Below, piece by piece: positions 1 to 8,508 of a stretch of DNA of 22,629 nucleotides. Below the pieces are notes generated by a model that made no database searches, was not told the DNA's origin, and was given only the letters and a program-made list of their open reading frames with translations. Made by a program: the position numbers and the translations under genes. The stretch's first letter is position 1; every line of letters starts with the position of its first letter. Origin of the DNA: an uncultured Bacteroidales bacterium (GTDB taxonomy: Bacteria > Bacteroidota > Bacteroidia > Bacteroidales > Paludibacteraceae); the NCBI GenBank assembly GCA_937911935.1, contig CALDQH010000007.1, positions 1-22,629 on the forward strand. The letters run 5' to 3'.

Positions 1-55
1 CGACCACCTGATTGTAGCCGAAAATGCCGAACGCATGAAAGAGAGTGAGTTATAA
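1..55 (+). CDS. C-terminal tail of an upstream gene, probably peptide chain release factor 1
   Basis: Frame 2 stays open from the left edge to a TAA at 53-55 and encodes a charged tail, roughly DHLIVAENAERMKESEL. Only 17 residues are visible, so the identification is weak. The tail resembles the acidic helical end of bacterial release factor 1, and prfA is, from memory, a common upstream neighbour of pyrF in Bacteroidales. The upstream sequence would settle it. The following gene begins 83 bp later without a recognisable promoter, so the two could be cotranscribed. Confidence 0.4.
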   Translation, partial: DHLIVAENAERMKESEL

Positions 56-58
56 AAT

Positions 59-89
59 GTCACTTGTCGCTAGTCACTAGTCACTAGTA
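59..89. repeat. Four imperfect tandem copies of a 7-bp unit (GTCRCTW)
   Basis: Units GTCACTT (59-65), GTCGCTA (66-72), GTCACTA (73-79) and GTCACTA (80-86) are followed by a partial GTA. The array lies between the upstream stop codon and pyrF. No function is apparent; it looks like a slippage-prone microsatellite. Confidence 0.75.
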
Positions 90-105
90 TATTTAACAAC
101 AAGAG

Positions 106-130
106 ACAAGCAACAAACAACAAGCAACAA
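106..130. repeat. Direct repeat ACAAGCAACAA, 14-bp period, in the pyrF leader
   Basis: The 11-mer ACAAGCAACAA occurs at 106-116 and 120-130 within a wider A/C-only, G-poor stretch (about 95-131). It sits directly upstream of the pyrF start at 139. The A-rich, unstructured leader fits initiation without a Shine-Dalgarno site, as is usual in Bacteroidetes, but a specific role is not shown. Confidence 0.6.
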
Positions 131-138
131 TTAATACC

Positions 139-972
139 ATGACACGAGAAGAGCTTTTTGAAAACATCAAACGCAAAAAATCATTCCTTTGCGTAGGTTT
201 AGATACAGATATTACCAAAATTCCAGAACATCTTTTTGAAAACGAAGATGCTATGTTTGAATTTAACAAAGCCATCATCGATGCAACTGCACCCTATTGC
301 GTGGCTTACAAACCCAATTTGGCTTTTTACGAAAGCATCGGTTTAGAGGGTTGGGATGTACTAGACCGTACCGTTGAATACATCAAAACCAATTACCCCG
401 ACCAATTCCTAATTGCCGATGCCAAACGTGGCGATATTGGCAATACATCTGCCATGTATGCCCGCACTTTCTTTGGCAACATGGATTTTGACACCGTAAC
501 CGTTGCTCCTTATATGGGCGAAGACAGCGTATCACCCTTCCTTGCCTACCCAGGTAAATTCGTTACCTTATTGGCACTTACCTCTAACAAAGGAGCCTTT
601 GATTTCCAACTTATCGAAGACAAAGAGGATGGCAAACGCTTGTTCGAAAAAGTACTAGAAACCTCCAAAAAATGGGGCAATGCCGACCAATTGATGTACG
701 TAGTAGGTGCAACCAAAGCCGAAATGTTATCGGATATTCGTAAAATTGTGCCCGATAGTTTCTTGTTGGTTCCTGGTGTAGGCGCACAGGGCGGTAGCTT
801 GCAAGCAGTTGCTCAATACGGCATGAACGAACAATGCGGTTTATTGGTAAACTCTTCGCGTGCCATTATCTATGCTGACAACAGCGAAAACTTTGCCCAA
901 GCAGCTGGTAAAGCCGCAGCCGAGGTTCAAGCCGAAATGGCAGCCCAACTTAAAGAACATAACTTGCTATAA
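139..972 (+). CDS. pyrF: Orotidine 5'-phosphate decarboxylase (type 2)
   Basis: Decarboxylates OMP to UMP, the last step of de novo pyrimidine synthesis in the cytoplasm. The 277-residue length fits the longer type 2 (PyrF subfamily 2) form rather than the roughly 230-residue type 1. The visible active-site signature is LIADAKRGDIGNTS, with the expected catalytic lysine near residue 96 and neighbouring aspartates. LDTD (21-24) and YKPN (57-60) supply the other conserved N-terminal residues, and LVPGVGAQGG is the phosphate-binding loop near the C-terminus. The ATG at 139 is the first in frame after the A/C-rich leader. The next gene starts 9 bp after the stop, so the two are probably cotranscribed. 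Confidence 0.95.
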   Translation: MTREELFENIKRKKSFLCVGLDTDITKIPEHLFENEDAMFEFNKAIIDATAPYCVAYKPNLAFYESIGLEGWDVLDRTVEYIKTNYPDQFLIADAKRGDIGNTSAMYARTFFGNMDFDTVTVAPYMGEDSVSPFLAYPGKFVTLLALTSNKGAFDFQLIEDKEDGKRLFEKVLETSKKWGNADQLMYVVGATKAEMLSDIRKIVPDSFLLVPGVGAQGGSLQAVAQYGMNEQCGLLVNSSRAIIYADNSENFAQAAGKAAAEVQAEMAAQLKEHNLL

Positions 973-981
973 TTCTACCGA

Positions 982-2196
982 ATGGCCAATAAGAAGAAAA
1001 TCATTAACGACCCTGTTTTTGGTTTTATCACACTGCCCAGTGAGTTTTTGTACGATTTGCTACAACACCCATTGGTACACCGCCTAACGCGTATCAAGCA
1101 GTTAGGGCTAACTTCTTATGTCTATCCTGGCACACAGCACACCCGTTTTCAGCATTCATTGGGTGCGCTACACTTAATGACAGAGGCCATCAAGACCCTT
1201 CAAAACAAGGGAAACAACATTTCGGAAGACGAAGCCAATGCCGTTTACGCAGCCATTCTGCTACACGACTTGGGCCATGGTCCTTTTTCGCACACGCTCG
1301 AAGATTTCTTTTTTACCCAACACTCGCACGAAGACGTTGGAATTGCACTCATCGAGCAACTCAACCAAGAATTTGACGGGAAATTAACCATAACCCTTCA
1401 AATTATACGCAACACCTATCCCAAAAGATTTTTACACGAATTGGTTTCTGGACAATTGGATATGGACCGACTCGATTACTTGCGCAGGGATAGTTTCTTT
1501 TCGGGCGTAACCGAAGGGAATATTGGTTCGGCACGCATCATCAAAATGCTCAACATCAAAGACGATAAATTGGTGGTAGAAGCCAAAGGCATTTACTCCA
1601 TCGAAAACTTTTTGATGAGCCGCCGCTTAATGTATTGGCAAGTTTATCTGCATAAAACGGCATACGCAGCCGAAATTATGCTCCACAAAACCTTACAACG
1701 AGCTCGATTCGTTAGGCAAAAGCAACCTCTATTTGCCAGCGAATCGCTCGATTATTTCTTAAAGCAATCGTCCGATGTCCTATCCAAAGAATCCTTGGAT
1801 CATTTCATTGCATTGGACGATTCCGATATATGGGTCGCTCTAAAAGCCTGGTGTAAGCACCCAGACAAAGTCCTTTCTTTGCTAAGTAACGGCATTGTTA
1901 ATCGACAAATCTTTAAAGTAGAGGTATCACACACTCCTTTTTCGGAAGAATATACCCAGAGGGTACAAAGCCAACTACAAACATCCTTACAACTAAACGA
2001 AGAAGACACCCAGTTTTTGGTTTCGTGCAAACGAGTTACCAACAACCTGTACAAAAAAGACGATACGGACATCGATATTCTATTTAGCGATGGCACTACA
2101 CAGAGCATATCCAAAGCTTCCGATATGTTCAATATTGACGTTCTTTCCAAACAAATTTATAAATACTACTATTGTCACTATCGAATTGACAGATAG
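982..2196 (+). CDS. HD-domain phosphohydrolase (dNTPase/SpoT-like HD superfamily, COG1078 type)
   Basis: Cytoplasmic metal-dependent phosphohydrolase of 404 residues. The HD-site residues are visible in order: RFQHSLG (His near 58), ILLHDLGHGPFSH (HD pair near 95-96, further His near 99 and 104) and QLDMDRLDYLRRD, which supplies the distal metal-binding aspartate. This arrangement is typical of the COG1078 family, related to dGTP triphosphohydrolases. The true substrate is not established by sequence; a dNTP or another nucleotide is the family expectation. It lies 9 bp after pyrF and immediately precedes lpxD, an arrangement I associate with Bacteroidales. The C-terminal third (about 280-404) has no motif I recognise. 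Confidence 0.88.
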   Translation: MANKKKIINDPVFGFITLPSEFLYDLLQHPLVHRLTRIKQLGLTSYVYPGTQHTRFQHSLGALHLMTEAIKTLQNKGNNISEDEANAVYAAILLHDLGHGPFSHTLEDFFFTQHSHEDVGIALIEQLNQEFDGKLTITLQIIRNTYPKRFLHELVSGQLDMDRLDYLRRDSFFSGVTEGNIGSARIIKMLNIKDDKLVVEAKGIYSIENFLMSRRLMYWQVYLHKTAYAAEIMLHKTLQRARFVRQKQPLFASESLDYFLKQSSDVLSKESLDHFIALDDSDIWVALKAWCKHPDKVLSLLSNGIVNRQIFKVEVSHTPFSEEYTQRVQSQLQTSLQLNEEDTQFLVSCKRVTNNLYKKDDTDIDILFSDGTTQSISKASDMFNIDVLSKQIYKYYYCHYRIDR

Positions 2197-2208
2197 CACA
2201 ATTTTTTA

Positions 2209-2240
2209 TTTGCATTTTATTGCAGTATATTGTACCTTTG
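2209..2240 (+). promoter_or_regulatory. Bacteroidetes-type promoter for lpxD
   Basis: TTTG at 2209-2212, a 20-bp spacer and TACCTTTG at 2233-2240 match the primary sigma factor pattern TTTG-N19/20-TAnnTTTG. Transcription should start near 2246, about 10 bases before the ATG at 2257. That rules out an upstream in-frame start at 2230. The promoter would drive lpxD-lpxC-lpxA-glnS. Confidence 0.75.
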
Positions 2241-2256
2241 TGTAAATTTAGATACA

Positions 2257-3300
2257 ATGGAATTTACTGCTCAACAATTAGCTGATATTCTTGGCGGAAC
2301 CGTAGAAGGAGATGCTTCTGTACGCGTAAGCGACTACGCAAAAATAGAAGAAGGAAGACCTGGTACGCTCTCCTTTTTATCCAATCCAAAATACGAGCAA
2401 TACTTGTACGAAACAGCAGCCGACATTGTATTAGTCAACAACGATTTTAAACCTACAAAGCCCGTTCATGCTACCTTAATTCGTGTACCCAATGCCTACT
2501 TGGCGCTGGCTACCCTACTACAATTGGCAGAGCAAAACAAACCTCAAAAAACAGGTATTGACCCAACTGCTCAAATAGCAGCAACAGCTACCATCGGCAA
2601 CAACTGCTACATCGGACCATTTGTTTACATTGGCGAGCACTCAACCATTGGCGATAATACCCAGATTTATTCTCATTGCGCCATCAACGAAAATGTAAAA
2701 ATAGGCAATGGCACATTGCTATACAACCAAGTAACCATTTATCACCAATGCCAGGTAGGAAACAATTGTATTATACATGCAGGAGCCGTAATTGGTGCCG
2801 ATGGTTTTGGATTTGCTAAAAATCCAGACGGTTCATATTTTAAAATGCCACAAAACGGCCATGTCATCATCGAAGACAATGTCGAAATAGGAGCAAACAC
2901 CTGCATCGACCGCGGAAGCATGGGTCCCACCATACTACGCAAAGGTGTAAAATTAGACAACCAAATTCAAATAGGCCATAACGTCGAATTGGGCAACAAT
3001 ACAGCCATGGCTGCTTGCTCTGCCATAGCTGGTTCTACCAAAGTAGGAAAAGATTGTATCATTGCAGGTATGGTTGGCATCGCAGGGCATATAGAAATTG
3101 CCGACAACACCACCATTGGTGCATTCTCGGGTGTTAGCAAAAGCATCAAAAATGCAGGACAAGTTTATCAAGGAGCCGTTGCGCTTCCGATTATGCGAAA
3201 CAAGAAATCCTTTGCTATCTACCGCAATCTACCTGATTTGCAAAAACAGCTATATGCATTGCAACAAGAAATTGCTTTGCTCAAAGAGAAGATAAAATAA
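2257..3300 (+). CDS. lpxD: UDP-3-O-(3-hydroxyacyl)glucosamine N-acyltransferase
   Basis: Third committed step of lipid A synthesis: transfers a 3-hydroxyacyl chain from ACP to the 2-amino group of UDP-3-O-acyl-glucosamine. The protein has an N-terminal uridine-binding domain (about 1-100), then a long left-handed parallel beta-helix built from hexapeptide repeats (about 105-305, e.g. IGNNCYIGPFVYIG). The conserved active-site IGHNV His lies in the repeat region. A C-terminal helix (about 315-347) is coiled-coil-like. The length of 347 residues is normal. I use the start at 2257 (MEFTAQQL) because the start at 2230 lies inside the promoter's -7 box. lpxC follows after 3 bp. Confidence 0.95.
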   Translation: MEFTAQQLADILGGTVEGDASVRVSDYAKIEEGRPGTLSFLSNPKYEQYLYETAADIVLVNNDFKPTKPVHATLIRVPNAYLALATLLQLAEQNKPQKTGIDPTAQIAATATIGNNCYIGPFVYIGEHSTIGDNTQIYSHCAINENVKIGNGTLLYNQVTIYHQCQVGNNCIIHAGAVIGADGFGFAKNPDGSYFKMPQNGHVIIEDNVEIGANTCIDRGSMGPTILRKGVKLDNQIQIGHNVELGNNTAMAACSAIAGSTKVGKDCIIAGMVGIAGHIEIADNTTIGAFSGVSKSIKNAGQVYQGAVALPIMRNKKSFAIYRNLPDLQKQLYALQQEIALLKEKIK

Positions 3301-3303
3301 CCT

Positions 3304-4212
3304 ATGATTCAGCATACATTAGCACAATCGTTTACCCTTTGCGGCAAAGGTCTGCATACCGGTCTTCAAATCAGAGCCACATTCTTACCGGCGGCCGAAG
3401 ATACTGGTATTCGATTGGTACGTACCGATTTAGACGGACAACCCGAAATCCAAGCTCTGGCAACCAACGTTGTCGCAACCGAAAGAGGTACCGTTATTGC
3501 GAATGGGAATGCTACTGTCAGTACCATCGAGCACGCCATGGCTGCTTTGATGGCACACAAAATTGATAATTGCCGCATTGAATTGGATGCACCCGAAATG
3601 CCCATTTTAGACGGCAGTGCTTTTTACATCGTAAATGCCATTCAAAAAGCAGGTATTATCGCACAAAATAAGCCACGTAACTATTTCGAGGTAAAAGAAG
3701 AAATTCATTTTGAGCACCAAGGTTCGAGCCTTTCTATTTTACCTGCCGATTATTTTTCGGCAGAAGTACACATCGATTTTAACTCTCCCATTTTACCAGC
3801 ACAATCTGCTACATTGGAGCATCTCGATTTGTTTGACCAAGAAATAGCCGAAGCACGCACTTTTGTTTTTGTACGCGAAATTGCACCCTTATTACAGCAC
3901 AACCTAATTAAAGGTGGCGATTTAGACAATGCCATCGTTATTTACGATCAACCCATGCCACAAGAGAACATCAATCGCTTGTGCCAATTGCTCGGCATTC
4001 CCACCATCGAATTGAGCAATCTTGGGTTCCTAAACCGCAAACCATTAACCTCCGATAACGAACCCGCTCGTCATAAATTATTAGACGTTATCGGCGATCT
4101 TGCCCTCATTGGCATGCCCATCAAAGGCAAAGTAATTGCTCATAAACCCGGGCATCATTTTAACACAAACGTAGCTAAAGCTATTTTATCCAATATGCAA
4201 CCCAACAAATAA
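3304..4212 (+). CDS. lpxC: UDP-3-O-acyl-N-acetylglucosamine deacetylase, stand-alone (no FabZ fusion)
   Basis: Zinc-dependent deacetylase that catalyses the committed step of lipid A synthesis. Zinc and active-site motifs are all present: STIEHAMAAL (His near 77), ARHKLLDVIGDLALIG (His near 257, Asp near 261) and HKPGHHFN (His near 284). The length of 302 residues equals that of the single-domain proteobacterial enzyme. In Bacteroidetes the gene is usually a roughly 460-residue LpxC-FabZ fusion. Here the reading frame stops right after the LpxC domain, and only 9 bp separate it from lpxA, so no FabZ remnant fits. The preceding lpxD stop is 3 bp upstream. Confidence 0.95.
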   Translation: MIQHTLAQSFTLCGKGLHTGLQIRATFLPAAEDTGIRLVRTDLDGQPEIQALATNVVATERGTVIANGNATVSTIEHAMAALMAHKIDNCRIELDAPEMPILDGSAFYIVNAIQKAGIIAQNKPRNYFEVKEEIHFEHQGSSLSILPADYFSAEVHIDFNSPILPAQSATLEHLDLFDQEIAEARTFVFVREIAPLLQHNLIKGGDLDNAIVIYDQPMPQENINRLCQLLGIPTIELSNLGFLNRKPLTSDNEPARHKLLDVIGDLALIGMPIKGKVIAHKPGHHFNTNVAKAILSNMQPNK

Positions 4213-4221
4213 TTCTTGCTT

Positions 4222-5001
4222 ATGATTTCACCTAACGCTTATGTATCTCCCAATGCCATTCTTGGCAAGGATGTAGTCGTTGATGCATTTGCATACATCG
4301 ACGATAATGTTATAATCGGAGATGGAACACACGTATTTTCGAGTGCGACCATCCTATCGGGCGCAAGAATTGGCAAAAACTGCCGCATATTTCCAGGTGC
4401 TGTTGTATCTGCCATTCCCCAAGATTTAAAATTTAGGGGCGAAGAAACCACAGCTGTCATTGGCAATAACACAACCTTGCGCGAATGTGTTACCGTAAAC
4501 AGAGGTACGGCATCAAAGGGCACTACCCTTGTTGGCAGCAACTGTTTAATCATGGCTTATTCGCACGTGGCACACGATTGTATTTTACACGACAATATCA
4601 TCATTGGTAATGCCAGCCAAATTGCTGGCGAGGTTGAAATAGACGACTGGGCCATCCTCAGTGGCAACTGTTTGGTGCACCAATTTTGCCACATCGGTGC
4701 TCATATCATTATGCAAGGCGGTTCTCGCACCACCAAAGACGTCCCCCCTTACATCACAGCAGGAAGGGATCCATTGGCATTTGCAGGATTAAACCTAATT
4801 GGGTTGCGTCGTAGAGGATTTTCATCCGAACAAATACAAACCATTCAAGAGTGTTATCGTGCTCTGTACCAATCAGCACTCAATGTAAGCCAAGCCATCG
4901 AAAGAATCGAAACAGATCTTGGCCCATCCGTAGAAAGAGACACCATTCTCAATTTCTTAAAAGGCTCACAACGCGGTATCATACGCGGTTATCAAGACTA
5001 A
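4222..5001 (+). CDS. lpxA: UDP-N-acetylglucosamine O-acyltransferase
   Basis: First acyl transfer of lipid A synthesis, from 3-hydroxyacyl-ACP to the 3-OH of UDP-GlcNAc. It is a hexapeptide-repeat left-handed beta-helix (about 1-180) with the catalytic His in SHVAHDC (near 118) and the LpxA-specific stretch CHIGAHIIMQGGSRTTKDVPP. A C-terminal helical domain follows (about 185-259). The total of 259 residues is family-typical. The frame is open from a TTG at 4216, but the ATG at 4222 gives the canonical MISPNAYV N-terminus. It is nine bases after lpxC and 10 bases before glnS. Confidence 0.95.
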   Translation: MISPNAYVSPNAILGKDVVVDAFAYIDDNVIIGDGTHVFSSATILSGARIGKNCRIFPGAVVSAIPQDLKFRGEETTAVIGNNTTLRECVTVNRGTASKGTTLVGSNCLIMAYSHVAHDCILHDNIIIGNASQIAGEVEIDDWAILSGNCLVHQFCHIGAHIIMQGGSRTTKDVPPYITAGRDPLAFAGLNLIGLRRRGFSSEQIQTIQECYRALYQSALNVSQAIERIETDLGPSVERDTILNFLKGSQRGIIRGYQD

Positions 5002-5011
5002 AACTATTATC

Positions 5012-6682
5012 ATGGAAGAAGCAGTAAAAAAATCGCTTAATTTTATAGAGGAGATTGTAGATAAAGATCTACGCGAAGGTAAAAACGACGGACGTTTACA
5101 AACTCGTTTCCCACCCGAACCCAATGGTTACCTACATATTGGTCACGCCAAAGCCATCTGCATGGACTTTGGTATTGCCCAACAATACGGTGGCATCTGT
5201 AACCTTCGTTTTGACGATACAAACCCCAGCAAAGAAGATGTAGAATACGTTGATTCCATTCAAGAAGACATCAAATGGTTAGGCTTTGAATGGGGAAACA
5301 TTTACTACGCATCCGATTATTTTCAACAATTATGGGATTTGGCTGTTCAACTAATCAAAGACGGCAAAGCTTATATCGACGAACAATCGGCAGAAGAAAT
5401 CGCCAAACAAAAAGGCACTCCTACCACACCAGGCACAGAGAGCCCCTATCGCAATCGTCCTGTAGAAGAAAACTTGGCATTGTTTGCTAAAATGAACACG
5501 GGCGAAGTTCCCGAAGGTGCCATGGTATTGCGTGCAAAAATTGACATGGCATCGCCCAACATGCACTTCCGCGACCCAATTATGTATCGCATCATTACAT
5601 CGCATGCTCACCACCGTACGGGTACTACCTGGAAAGCATACCCCATGTACGACTATGCACACGGTCAATCGGACTATTTCGAAGGCGTTACCCACTCTAT
5701 CTGTACGTTAGAATTTGTGGTACACCGCCCCTTATACGATTGGTTCATCGACCAATTTGCCGATAGCGACTATCGCCCACGCCAATACGAATTTAACCGT
5801 TTAAACATTACCTATACCGTAATGAGTAAACGTAAAATGCTTCAATTGGTGCAAGAAGGCGTTGTAGCAGGTTGGGACGACCCTCGTATGCCAACCATTT
5901 GTGGTTTGCGCCGTAGAGGTTACACCCCAGAGGCAATCCGCGACTTTATCGACCGCATCGGCTATACCAAGGTGGACGGCATGATTGACGTATCGCTATT
6001 GGAACACTCCATTCGCGAAGACCTTAAACCCAAAGCACACCGCGTAAGTGCTCTATTCGACCCCATTAAATTGGTAATCACCAACTATCCAGAAGGTCAA
6101 AAAGAGTACATGACCACCGATAACAACCCAGACAACGAGGCTGCAGGCACGCGCGAAATGCCATTCAGTAGAGAAATCTTTATCGAAAGAGGCGACTTTA
6201 TGGAAGATGCTCCTAAAGATTTCTACCGCTTAACTCCTGGTGGTCGTGAGGTTCGTCTAAAAAGTGCCTACATCATCCAATGTACAGGTTGCGAAAAAGA
6301 CGAAAATGGCAACGTTACCACCGTTTACTGTACCTACGACCCTGACACCAAAAGTGGTAGCGAAGGCAGCAAACGTAAAGTTAAGAGTACCATCAACTGG
6401 TTGGACAAAGACGGTTGCATACAGGCCGAAGTTCGTTTGTACGATCGTTTGTTCAAGGTAGAGGATCCTGCTGCATACGACGGTGATTTCCACGACCTAC
6501 TCAACGAAGATTCGTTGGAAGTAAAAACTGCCTTGGTTGAAAAACATTTGGAAGGCGCACAACCTGGTGACCATTTCCAATTCTTGAAAATCGGTTACTT
6601 TACGGTTGACAAAGACAGCACTAACGACAAACTTATTCTAAACCGTACCGTATCGCTCAAAGACAACTGGGCTAAGAAATAA
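5012..6682 (+). CDS. glnS: Glutaminyl-tRNA synthetase
   Basis: Class Ic aminoacyl-tRNA synthetase that charges tRNA-Gln. The HIGH motif lies in PEPNGYLHIGHAKA (about 35-48), the KMSKS equivalent is VMSKRKM (near residue 270), and FDDTNP follows in the catalytic domain. A two-barrel anticodon-binding region occupies roughly 340-556. The length of 556 residues is close to the E. coli enzyme. It discriminates as GlnRS rather than GluRS by the FPPEPNGYLHIGHAKA context. It is the last gene of the lpx transcription unit, followed by a strong terminator. Its presence implies direct glutaminylation rather than sole reliance on GatCAB. Confidence 0.96.
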   Translation: MEEAVKKSLNFIEEIVDKDLREGKNDGRLQTRFPPEPNGYLHIGHAKAICMDFGIAQQYGGICNLRFDDTNPSKEDVEYVDSIQEDIKWLGFEWGNIYYASDYFQQLWDLAVQLIKDGKAYIDEQSAEEIAKQKGTPTTPGTESPYRNRPVEENLALFAKMNTGEVPEGAMVLRAKIDMASPNMHFRDPIMYRIITSHAHHRTGTTWKAYPMYDYAHGQSDYFEGVTHSICTLEFVVHRPLYDWFIDQFADSDYRPRQYEFNRLNITYTVMSKRKMLQLVQEGVVAGWDDPRMPTICGLRRRGYTPEAIRDFIDRIGYTKVDGMIDVSLLEHSIREDLKPKAHRVSALFDPIKLVITNYPEGQKEYMTTDNNPDNEAAGTREMPFSREIFIERGDFMEDAPKDFYRLTPGGREVRLKSAYIIQCTGCEKDENGNVTTVYCTYDPDTKSGSEGSKRKVKSTINWLDKDGCIQAEVRLYDRLFKVEDPAAYDGDFHDLLNEDSLEVKTALVEKHLEGAQPGDHFQFLKIGYFTVDKDSTNDKLILNRTVSLKDNWAKK

Positions 6683-6700
6683 CCCACACCAAAGGGCAAT

Positions 6701-6735
6701 AAAAAAATCCGCTTCATCTGGAAGCGGATTTTTTT
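6701..6735. terminator. Bidirectional rho-independent terminator between glnS and spt
   Basis: A 15-bp perfect inverted repeat (left arm 6701-6715, loop ATCTG, right arm 6721-6735) has A- and T-tracts as the outer parts of the arms. It can therefore terminate glnS on the + strand and the serine palmitoyltransferase gene on the - strand. Confidence 0.92.
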
Positions 6736-6754
6736 GTCTTTATTGTAACGAATC

Positions 6755-7942
6755 TTATTCGATAATACCAAGCAATTTTGCATTTTTGGTGATTTTTTCT
6801 ACTGCTTCGTCGATTTGATCGAAGGTATGAGTAGCCATCAAAGAGATACGGATAAGTGTATCTTGAGAAGGTACTGCAGGAGAAACCACAGGGTTAACGA
6901 ATACACCATCATCCATCAACATACGAGTTAGGCGGAATGTCTTTTCGTTATCACGCACGTAAAGAGGAATAATAGGAGTGGTGGTATGACCCGTTTCGAA
7001 TCCTTTGTCTTTGAAAGCTTGAAGCATTCTGTTTGTATTGTCCCACAATGCTTGTTGACGCCATTTTTCTTCTTCCATTACTTCCAATGCAGCCAATACA
7101 GCACCTGCAGCAGCAGGAGTAATACTTGCACTGAAGATAAGGGTACGTGAATTATGTTTTAGGTAGTTTATTACATCTTTGTTTGAAGCGATGAAACCAC
7201 CAATGGTAGCAAGCGATTTACTAAATGTACCCATTACAAGTTCCACGTCGTTTTGCACACCAAAGTGCTCGCAAACCCCAGCACCTGTTTTACCGAATAC
7301 ACCAAGCGAGTGAGCTTCGTCAATCATGATAGAAGCGTTGTACTTTTTAGCCAAATCTACCATTTCTGGAAGTTTAGCCACATCGCCTTCCATGGAGAAC
7401 ACACCATCTGCTACAATCAGTTTAATTTTATCTGGTTCGCATTGTTGAAGGAATTTTTCAAGGTGTTCCATATCGTTGTGACGATATTTGAACTGTTTTG
7501 CCATGCTCAAGCGTGAACCTTCGATAATAGAAGCGTGGTTTAAACGGTCTAATAATAGGTAATCTTCTCTACCACCAAGACAGGGAACCACACCCGAGTT
7601 TACCGTAAAACCTGTTGCATACACAAGGGCTTCTTCTTTACCCACCAATTTGGCTAATTTTTCTTCCAACTCAATGTGAATATCCAACGTTCCGTTTAAG
7701 AAACGAGAACCAGCGCAGCCTGTACCGTATTTTTCTACAGCCTTAATAGAACCTTCTTTAATTTTGGGGTGATTAGTAAGGCCTAAATAACTGTTTGAAC
7801 CAAACATCAATACTGGTTTTCCATCAATTTGTACCACGGTGTCTTGGTCTGATGAAATAGGTCTAAAATAAGGATAAACACCAGCTGCTTTTGCTTTTTG
7901 AGGCACATCATATTGTGCCAATCTTTCACTTAAAATACTCAT
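6755..7942 (-). CDS. spt: Serine palmitoyltransferase (alpha-oxoamine synthase family)
   Basis: PLP enzyme that condenses L-serine with an acyl-CoA to give 3-ketosphinganine, the first step of sphingolipid synthesis. Motifs visible: the N-terminal YPYFR segment (23-27), MFGSNSYLGL (46-55), the cofactor-stacking His in RLNHASI (136), DEAHSLGVFG (208-217) and the PLP lysine in GTFSKSLATIGG (near 242). The length of 395 residues agrees with Bacteroides Spt. The family also contains KBL and BioF. I favour Spt because of the YPYFR segment and the SRFLNGTLDIH stretch, where KBL has a different sequence. Glycine C-acetyltransferase activity is not excluded by sequence. It appears monocistronic, with its own -7 element upstream and a terminator downstream. 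Codon choice looks biased toward optimal C-ending codons compared with adjacent rimM. Confidence 0.85.
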   Translation of the reverse strand: MSILSERLAQYDVPQKAKAAGVYPYFRPISSDQDTVVQIDGKPVLMFGSNSYLGLTNHPKIKEGSIKAVEKYGTGCAGSRFLNGTLDIHIELEEKLAKLVGKEEALVYATGFTVNSGVVPCLGGREDYLLLDRLNHASIIEGSRLSMAKQFKYRHNDMEHLEKFLQQCEPDKIKLIVADGVFSMEGDVAKLPEMVDLAKKYNASIMIDEAHSLGVFGKTGAGVCEHFGVQNDVELVMGTFSKSLATIGGFIASNKDVINYLKHNSRTLIFSASITPAAAGAVLAALEVMEEEKWRQQALWDNTNRMLQAFKDKGFETGHTTTPIIPLYVRDNEKTFRLTRMLMDDGVFVNPVVSPAVPSQDTLIRISLMATHTFDQIDEAVEKITKNAKLLGIIE

Positions 7943-7965
7943 GTGAATATGATTTAATAGATACG

Positions 7966-7973
7966 CAAAGTTA
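7966..7973 (-). promoter_or_regulatory. -7 element for spt
   Basis: On the - strand this reads TAACTTTG, followed by CGTAT, matching TAnnTTTG. It lies about 24 bases upstream of the spt ATG in the 56-bp gap after rimM. I see no good TTTG about 20 bp further upstream, so the -33 half is weak. Confidence 0.5.
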
Positions 7974-7998
7974 ATGATTTTTTTCTATTTTGTACCTT

Positions 7999-8508
7999 TT
8001 AGTCGTTAATATTTAACAGTCCTTCTGGCAAGTCAAGGTATAACTTCTTGTTTTTGTGGTCGATATCTACAATAAAAGCTTCTACGGCAGGTACCATAAA
8101 AGAAGCATCATCGTGTTGAATACAAAACAGGATATTTTCGGTTTGGTCGTTAATCGACTCGACTACACCAATGTACTCATCATTATTATACACCTGAAAA
8201 TCAACAAAATACTCGCCGCTTACTTGTTCCGCATCGGCTTGCATCGACAACGGCAGATATACTTGTTTACCAACCAATTCCTTGGCTTTTTGCTCCGAAT
8301 CGATTCCCTCTACCTGTAACAGCCACGATGTATTACTCTGATAACGGCGTGATGTGATAAAAAAAGGCACAAACAACCCATCCATACACAGCACTACATA
8401 GGGACACACATCCAATACATCCGTAGTGCCCATACACACCCATTCGCCTGCAACCCCATGAGTTCTGGTTATTTTACCTGCCACAAAAAGTTCTTCAATC
8501 GTTATCAT
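7999..8508 (-). CDS. rimM: Ribosome maturation factor RimM
   Basis: Binds ribosomal protein S19 and assists maturation of the 30S head, including 16S rRNA processing. The N-terminal barrel carries the conserved GKITRTHGVAGEW stretch (about 11-23). The C-terminal PRC-barrel domain follows from about residue 95, with GEYFVDFQVYNNDEYIGVVES and the final LPEGLLNIN characteristic of the family. The length of 169 residues is normal. The start codon lies inside the 3' end of the upstream ABC ATPase gene (14-bp overlap), so translation is probably coupled. Bacteroidetes rimM is more often next to murA or trmD-like genes, so this pairing may be lineage-specific. Confidence 0.9.
   Translation of the reverse strand: MITIEELFVAGKITRTHGVAGEWVCMGTTDVLDVCPYVVLCMDGLFVPFFITSRRYQSNTSWLLQVEGIDSEQKAKELVGKQVYLPLSMQADAEQVSGEYFVDFQVYNNDEYIGVVESINDQTENILFCIQHDDASFMVPAVEAFIVDIDHKNKKLYLDLPEGLLNIND

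Noticed and set aside
59..130. CRISPR-like array
   Set aside because: The repeats are 7-11 bp, directly adjacent and lack spacers.
2230..2256. Longer lpxD start giving nine extra residues
   Set aside because: The extra codons overlap the -7 promoter box and lie upstream of the expected transcript start; the family begins at MEFTAQQL.
6755..7942. Glycine C-acetyltransferase (kbl) or 8-amino-7-oxononanoate synthase (bioF) as the identity
   Set aside because: The same fold, but YPYFR and SRFLNGTLDIH agree better with Bacteroidetes serine palmitoyltransferase, and there is no tdh or bio gene nearby. Not fully excluded.
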